Origin: Brevibacillus_H ginsengisoli
GTDB taxonomy: Bacteria; Bacillota; Bacilli; Brevibacillales; Brevibacillaceae
NCBI RefSeq assembly: GCF_050113715.1
Contig: NZ_JBNJQR010000008.1
Location: forward strand, 62,001-126,000
Length of the DNA stretch: 64,000 nucleotides
Direction of reading: 5' to 3'
Part shown: positions 59,766 to 64,000 of the stretch, piece by piece
Layout of the letters: each line of letters starts with the position of its first letter
Numbering within the stretch: position 1 is the first letter of the stretch
Notes under the pieces: model-generated
Seen by the model: the letters and a program-made list of their open reading frames with translations, nothing else
Databases searched by the model: none
Told to the model about the DNA's origin: nothing
Made by a program: the position numbers and the translations under genes

Positions 59766-60003
59766 TAAAGAGCAAAAAACAAGAGTCTCCCCCACATCTT
59801 TAGGCATAACAACAAGTGGAATTAGCCTTCTATGTGTGGATTCAGGTTTATTTTTTTAAGTGTGATAAGGTTTTTAAGTACTGTTTACTGTGTACAGTGT
59901 CCGACCCATCCCTAAAAAAGTAAACCCAGCGATTAAAGTTGTAAACTGGCAGCGGGCATTAAACTAACGGTCAGATTACGATCGTTGACCCCAAGTATGG
60001 TAA
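59766..60003. other. Non-coding stretch without recognised gene
   Basis: AT-rich segment with no ORF that I can support. It includes a TTTTTTAAGTGTG stretch and CATTAAACTAACGG, a word resembling debris near insertion sequences in related Bacilli. No inverted-repeat pair or transposase fragment was found, so no element is called. Confidence 0.4.
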
Positions 60004-60028
60004 GAAAAAGCACCCTCGTGAGGTGCTT
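60004..60028 (-). terminator. Terminator of the PadR-BtrH transcript
   Basis: AAGCACC (60008-60014) pairs with GGTGCTT (60022-60028), followed on the minus strand by TTTTTCTT. Confidence 0.75.
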
Positions 60029-60095
60029 AAGCTGACACTGGGTTAAAGCATGCCTGCCGAAAGGAATGATTCCGTTCAATGTAAGTGTAAGGCTA

Positions 60096-61076
60096 TCACA
60101 ACAATAGCTCCATGGCTGCGCGTTCTATATCCGCAATCTCGAGCAACAGCTTAGACGCATTCACGAGCTCTTGGTGCTCACCTGTTCTTCCTGCATGCTC
60201 GATTGAAGCAGAGACGCTAACCCACATTGGGGCGATCTCTGTAAACATACAGTGGGCTTGTTCGATCCTCGGGTCCTCCAGCCGATCAGCACATTCTCTC
60301 AAATAATCCCTAAACAGATTCCGAAATAAAGCGCCGCCGGTTCCCGCACGCTCCATTAGCGTCGCGGTAAGACATAAATCATGTTCGAAATTGTTGCTGC
60401 GAGAAGGCCACTTCAAGATTTCATTGCTCATTTTAACAATGCCCTTATTGCCAACATTCCGAATGGGCGGGTTCAGATAGTCATGCGCATTCATGGTCAA
60501 GGATTCGCGTATAGCAGGAACAAGCGGAAGCAATGCGGCGTTTGGCTCGATCGTAAAGGAACGATTCCGGGAGCTCATGGGTCCCTTTGCATTTCTGGCA
60601 GCGGCCAAGCTTGTCAAACGCGTCTTCACAAGTCCACCCTGTTGTCTGGTGTCCGCCATGTAGGCGTATTCGTCATCTATACCGTAAATTACCGCATAGT
60701 GACCGGCGAAGTGCACTTTGTTCTTAAAATAATCCAAGTAATAGGCATCTAATTTAAGCCCAATCGGAATGCCGTGTTCGATGCTGCTTCGGACGTTCTG
60801 CCACGCCTTATTGACGGACGAGGTTTCTTGATATCTGACGTTCAAGCCGAGTCGTTCGGCGAGATTAGCGGTCAGTTTATCCGGTTTTACCCTTCCTCCG
60901 ATGAAGGGGAAGTCCATTCCCTTCGAATCCCAGTATATGAATCCAAGCCCTTGCCCGAGTCCGAACAACATCGGCTCAGACAGGCGGACTCCCGCATATT
61001 GCATTAAATTGCCCATGGCGGTTGTTTCGCAATGTTCGCCTTGATAAGGAATGAAACCTTCAATAAATTTGACCAT
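60096..61076 (-). CDS. BtrH N-terminal domain protein (DUF4872-type C-terminus)
   Basis: 326 residues. The N-terminal half matches the BtrH_N fold, a Cys-dependent acyltransferase or peptidase-like domain named after butirosin biosynthesis: GEHCETTAMGNLMQYAGV with the candidate catalytic Cys near residue 14, GLGFIYWDSKGMDFPFIGGR, and GHYAVIYGIDDEYAYMADTR with the candidate His. The C-terminal half is helical. No antibiotic biosynthesis genes are nearby, so the substrate is unknown. GGAGGAGG lies upstream of the ATG at 61076, which is overlapped by the PadR gene by 17 nt. Confidence 0.8.
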   Translation of the reverse strand: MVKFIEGFIPYQGEHCETTAMGNLMQYAGVRLSEPMLFGLGQGLGFIYWDSKGMDFPFIGGRVKPDKLTANLAERLGLNVRYQETSSVNKAWQNVRSSIEHGIPIGLKLDAYYLDYFKNKVHFAGHYAVIYGIDDEYAYMADTRQQGGLVKTRLTSLAAARNAKGPMSSRNRSFTIEPNAALLPLVPAIRESLTMNAHDYLNPPIRNVGNKGIVKMSNEILKWPSRSNNFEHDLCLTATLMERAGTGGALFRNLFRDYLRECADRLEDPRIEQAHCMFTEIAPMWVSVSASIEHAGRTGEHQELVNASKLLLEIADIERAAMELLL

Positions 61077-61632
61077 GTCTACTTGCCTCCTCCAATAATT
61101 CATGGATTAAACGGCTAACGAACGCTTGCTCGCTCTCGATTAAGCTGAATGGATGCAAGAACAACGCCCTTACGTTCAGCGGCAAGCTAGCTCCGCCTTG
61201 TGATTCGTACTTCTGTCTTATTTTTAACGAGGCTTGTTCAAGAAAATCCAGTCGTTTCCGTAAAGCAATGACGGCCTCTTCCTTCCCGATATGGGGCAAA
61301 GCGGCCAAACCGAGATCGAAGCGGTTGTCACGTTCCCGTGTAGACGACAGACTATCAAGAATTTCATTTTTCAGCTTACGTATACCCACTTCGGTGAGGG
61401 CAAACCGGGTCGGCGTTGGCCCCTTGCCGGATTTCTCGTCGGATGTCTCAGGTGAGATCCATCCTTTATCGCTAAGTTTCTTCAATCCTGCATATATTGA
61501 AGTTGTACCGATATTCGCCCATTCCTTATAACCTCGCTGCTCGACTAACTTCATAATATCGTATCCGGAAGCTTGACGATGTTCCGCGATCATTTGCAGG
61601 AGCATGAATTCGACATTCGATAATGTATGCAT
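61060..61632 (-). CDS. PadR-family transcriptional regulator
   Basis: 190 residues. N-terminal PadR winged helix (6-85: EFMLLQMIAEHRQASGYDIM, TSIYAGLKKLSDKGWI, RFALTEVG) and a C-terminal helical Vir_act_alpha_C-like dimerisation domain (about 95-180). Starts at ATG 61632 with AAGGAG 8 nt upstream. Co-transcribed with the BtrH-type gene, which it probably autoregulates together with itself; the signal is unknown. Confidence 0.88.
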   Translation of the reverse strand: MHTLSNVEFMLLQMIAEHRQASGYDIMKLVEQRGYKEWANIGTTSIYAGLKKLSDKGWISPETSDEKSGKGPTPTRFALTEVGIRKLKNEILDSLSSTRERDNRFDLGLAALPHIGKEEAVIALRKRLDFLEQASLKIRQKYESQGGASLPLNVRALFLHPFSLIESEQAFVSRLIHELLEEASRHGQIY

Positions 61633-61750
61633 AGAGAGACTCCTTACCTTAAGTATTTCATATACGGAATATAACATAGGTGTAATAAAAAATCCAATAA
61701 CCGAATCTGCTAGAAAACTACAGCTTGAGAATGTTCAAATCAGGAACTGA

Positions 61751-61939
61751 CGAACTTCCGAATGTACGGGTCTTGAGGCGGCACTTGAGCTCGCGGCATC
61801 GACCGAACATGCCGATCCTTTTTTGTACCCAAGTGATCAACACTACTTCGCGGAAAGCAGTTTGTCGTCGTATGACGCTGACGCGACAGCGTTGCTGTTG
61901 CACCATGTACTTGAATTCCTCAGGCGGTTAAATGACTGA
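61751..61939 (+). pseudogene. C-terminal remnant of a dienelactone hydrolase-like protein
   Basis: Open only after a TGA at 61748-61750, about 62 codons: TGLEAALELAASTEHADPFL, YPSDQHYFAESSLSSYDADA, TALLLHHVLEFLRRL. The pattern Y-P-x-x-x-H-x-F-x-x-x-S-L-x-x-Y-D-x-x-A followed by a final helix fits the catalytic-His end of DLH-type alpha/beta hydrolases. No start, ribosome site or nucleophile region, so it is a relic. Confidence 0.5.
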
Positions 61940-62002
61940 GAGCAAACTCATGTATGCGGGAAGTCAGTTAAGCTATCGGAGAACGTTAGTTCAACAAAAC
62001 AG

Positions 62003-62041
62003 CGGCGAATAAAGGCTTTATTTTATAGCCTTTATTCGCCG
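62003..62041. terminator. Long perfect hairpin
   Basis: CGGCGAATAAAGGCT (62003-62017) pairs with AGCCTTTATTCGCCG (62027-62041) around a 9-nt AT loop. Terminator-like, but with no clear U-tract outside the stem. Confidence 0.5.
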
Positions 62042-62101
62042 GACTTATATACAAGCATTTCCAAAAGGCGTTTCCACACGAAATGAATACCCAATATAAC
62101 A

Positions 62102-62156
62102 AATAAAGCCCCGAACATATTAGATATATACAATATGTTTGAGGCTTTATTTTATT
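62102..62156. terminator. Second hairpin, downstream of the TPR gene
   Basis: AATAAAGCC (62102-62110) pairs with GGCTTTATT (62143-62151), with an inner AACATATT/AATATGTT stem; TTTTATTTTG follows on the plus strand. The 61940-62208 stretch shows no gene. Confidence 0.5.
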
Positions 62157-62208
62157 TTGTTTTCTTATAGTAGGTCTTGATAAAATCAGTTAGTATGACT
62201 CTTGTTAA

Positions 62209-63147
62209 TTACCAAACCTTCCACCAAGGTTTCTTCGCGTCTTGAGAGTCCGAATGCTCTTCTTGCTTTTCCTCCAGCAACTCAGGCGGCAGCTGGTCGA
62301 GGAAGTTTTGTACGACCTCTTTGAATTGCTCTTGAACATGAGGAAGCATCTCTTTTAGGACCTCAACAGCCTGTTGCTTCTGGTCTGACGATATCAAGGC
62401 ATTGGCATAGTTAAAACCAACGTAAGGATATTCAAAGTTTGGTTTCCAATATTTCTCGGCGAACTGGATCAATTGATAGACATAACCGGCCTGTCCTAAT
62501 TCACCTGTTACATTCATGATTGTGATCTCGCTGTCTCCGCTTTTGGTAATCGCTTCCTGGTATTTTTCCATCGCCAAAAGCAAGTTCCCTTCTTGCATGG
62601 ACAATCGACCCATGATCAGTTGCGGACGCCAAGCTCCCTCTTCCCGACCGAAAAACTCCAGGCGTTCCATTAATTCCTTGATTTTCCCGTGTTCGACGAA
62701 GTTAGAGACGTACCAATCCAAACCATTATCCTGATTTGGATCTTTCACTAATCCCGCTTCCAGGAATTCAAAGGCTTTTTCTTCGTTGCCTTCCAATACC
62801 AGAATTTTGGACATATTGGTATACGCGCTGCCCGCGTTCGGATAGTTCTGAATGACATAAATAAGGAGTGATTTCGCTTGCTCAAACTCTTGCTGGTGCA
62901 TATGGACTACCGCGCGAAAAATCAAAGCTGGTTCAATCGGTCCATACAATTCTAACAGTCGATCCGCGGCCTGGGCAGCTTCCGTGAAGAATTCCTTGCT
63001 CACGAGATCCATCGCAAACTGACGCAACATATCTTTATCGTCCCAAAACCGCTCCATGGTAGGCAGGGCGACTTTCTCCAGAAATAATTCTCGTGTCAGC
63101 TCAATTCGTTGACCATGCTCATTGGTGAATTCAATAAGATCAGACAT
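62209..63147 (-). CDS. Tetratricopeptide-repeat protein
   Basis: 312 residues of helical TPR-like repeats: FFTEAAQAADRLLELYG (about 53-70), EFEQAKSLLIYVIQNYPNAG, NEEKAFEFLEAGLVKDPNQD, NLLLAMEKYQEAITKSGDSE and QQAVEVLKEMLP. The acidic tail ends KKPWWKVW. Soluble; a protein-protein interaction scaffold of unknown partner, common as a conserved hypothetical in Bacilli. GAGGGG lies 8 nt before the ATG. Downstream of the IDEAL-like gene by 68 nt; the two may form an operon. Confidence 0.8.
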   Translation of the reverse strand: MSDLIEFTNEHGQRIELTRELFLEKVALPTMERFWDDKDMLRQFAMDLVSKEFFTEAAQAADRLLELYGPIEPALIFRAVVHMHQQEFEQAKSLLIYVIQNYPNAGSAYTNMSKILVLEGNEEKAFEFLEAGLVKDPNQDNGLDWYVSNFVEHGKIKELMERLEFFGREEGAWRPQLIMGRLSMQEGNLLLAMEKYQEAITKSGDSEITIMNVTGELGQAGYVYQLIQFAEKYWKPNFEYPYVGFNYANALISSDQKQQAVEVLKEMLPHVQEQFKEVVQNFLDQLPPELLEEKQEEHSDSQDAKKPWWKVW

Positions 63148-63215
63148 TAGAGGACCCCTCTTTCGTATGCTTGGCTACCTATTGTATATTCGAGAGGCGC
63201 AAGGGTATTCCCTGT

Positions 63216-63590
63216 TTAAATCCAAGCTTTTATATTTACTTTGCGTATAAATTCCTCAGTGGATTCTTTTAGGTTATTTTCTTTATCGCTCTCATCGTCT
63301 GACATCCCCATGAGTTGACGGAAAAGGGCTTCATTACGCGTAGCGAGCGCAAAGTCAAGCAAAGCTTCACGCTGGATTTTCTCTGCTTCTTGCTCCAGTA
63401 AGCTCTCCTCTGTCGCCATATCTGATTCAATAATTTGAAATGCTTTATCGATTCGAGGAATGCGGACAATCCAATCGAATACGCTATCTGGATTCCGGTC
63501 ACGTCCAATAATGTATGCATGTTCTCCAAGAGGCAACCCTTGCTCAAAGGAGTCTGCGATTAGAATGACGCGTTGTCCAAGCTTGAACAT
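63216..63590 (-). CDS. Small protein with IDEAL-like C-terminal motif
   Basis: 124 residues. N-terminal beta-rich segment FKLGQRVILIADSFEQGLPL and YIIGRDRNPDSVFDWIVRIP, then a helical QREALLDFALATRNEALFRQ motif resembling the IDEAL motif (LIDeALd-x-x-D-x-x-w-F) of small Bacilli proteins, then an acidic/basic tail. Function unknown. GAGGAGG lies 10 nt before the ATG. Confidence 0.6.
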   Translation of the reverse strand: MFKLGQRVILIADSFEQGLPLGEHAYIIGRDRNPDSVFDWIVRIPRIDKAFQIIESDMATEESLLEQEAEKIQREALLDFALATRNEALFRQLMGMSDDESDKENNLKESTEEFIRKVNIKAWI

Positions 63591-63754
63591 TTACGTCAAC
63601 CTCCTCTACCATTACCTGCACAACAGTCATGCTCGTCATGTGTGATCGTGATGTATTCTTATGATACTCAGTTGAAACCTTGTTGGGAAGCAAAAAATCA
63701 GCTAAACTTCATTACAAGACATAGAGAAAACAGTTGAGGTGAAACGAAGCTCAT

Positions 63755-64000
63755 GAACGCATGGTTCTCGTTATTTATTACATTCTGGACCTTTGTTCTT
63801 TTTGGCCTCTTGGTTATTGGCGGCTTCTTCATGTTCCGCAAATTTTTGAAGTCCATGCCCAAGCAGGATGGCAAATCTGATCTGGACTGGCAGGATCACT
63901 ATATCGATCAGACACGCTCCCTATGGACAGATGAAACACTAGCTTTCCTGAATGAGTTGGTGGAGCCCGTTCCTCCCATTTTTCGTGATGTGGCCAGACG
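63755..64000 (+). CDS. yneK: DUF2621 family membrane protein (YneK-like), 5' part
   Basis: Runs off the window after 82 codons. One N-terminal membrane helix (WFSLFITFWTFVLFGLLVIG region), then FFMFRKFLKSMPKQDGKSDL, DWQDHYIDQTRSLW and LVEPVPPIFRDVAR, the conserved DUF2621/YneK blocks. Function unknown. GAGGTG lies 12 nt before the ATG at 63755. Divergent from the IDEAL-like gene. Confidence 0.82.

Noticed and set aside
59766..60003. Insertion-sequence remnant (CATTAAACTAACGG and nearby words).
   Set aside because: No transposase fragment, paired inverted repeats or target duplication could be found, so only a note is kept.
1..64000. CRISPR array, tRNA or rRNA genes.
   Set aside because: No regularly spaced direct repeats and no cloverleaf or rRNA sequence were noticed on either strand; a covariance-model scan would be needed to be certain for tRNAs.

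Overview
The window looks like the chromosome of an endospore-forming Bacillota (class Bacilli) of moderate GC. The evidence is the set of sporulation, germination and cortex genes (YheC/YheD, SleB, a GerA-type receptor, Sda, YlbF), the Bacillus-type small conserved genes (ylbG, ylaN, ykuS, yqzE, yugN, yneK), AGGAGG ribosome sites and U-tract terminators. A class II (B12) ribonucleotide reductase and a class IV PhaRBC cluster suggest a Brevibacillus, Aneurinibacillus or Effusibacillus-like lineage rather than B. subtilis itself. The genus cannot be fixed from this sequence alone.

Layout. 1-10.8 kb: spore-coat ATP-grasp fragment, an esterase with a divergent ArsR-type regulator, a CysJ-like reductase without flavodoxin domain, nrdJ, a D-amino acid transaminase, lipM and a soluble triple-PAS histidine kinase. 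10.8-21.3 kb: a secreted polysaccharide lyase, then gcvT-gcvPA-gcvPB behind a tandem glycine riboswitch, divergent from yqhH-yqhG, followed by ykuS, yqzE and aroK. 21.3-32 kb: a membrane-anchored M1 peptidase, phaR-phaB-phaC, pxpA, ylbG, ylbF, a helicase-associated protein, small secreted proteins and a MerR-methyltransferase fusion. 32-41.3 kb: CBS protein, yugN, ftsW, Asp23 protein, a YdaP-like TPP enzyme, sleB, a Ca2+/H+ antiporter, ylaN, and sda with perfect DnaA boxes upstream. 41.3-50.6 kb: two MFS carriers, LysR, yaiI, yczE, rnz, a ferritin-like protein, a VOC protein and a beta-propeller protein.

The most striking region is 51-59.6 kb. A YtlA/YtlC/YtlD (SsuABC-like) transport operon has its permease gene split by a 5,928-bp element. 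The element carries a complete gerA-gerB-gerC germinant-receptor operon and, at its right end, a large serine recombinase. The permease's missing C-terminus lies just outside the right end. Joining the two flanks at a shared CT dinucleotide restores a 268-codon in-frame permease. The deduced attB and attP sites are both imperfect palindromes centred on that same CT. The arrangement resembles the skin element in sigK or SPbeta in spsM, but with germination genes as cargo and a transporter as the split gene.

Three dispersed copies (32.0, 39.3 and 59.6 kb) of a non-coding repeat share a 16-bp terminal inverted repeat and a companion hairpin whose outer stem differs in sequence but keeps pairing. 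Two copies start within 3 nt of a stop codon. The 59.6-62.2 kb stretch also holds a PadR-BtrH pair and a hydrolase remnant, so the right end of the window is the most rearranged part. The window closes with TPR, IDEAL-like and DUF2621 (YneK) genes.
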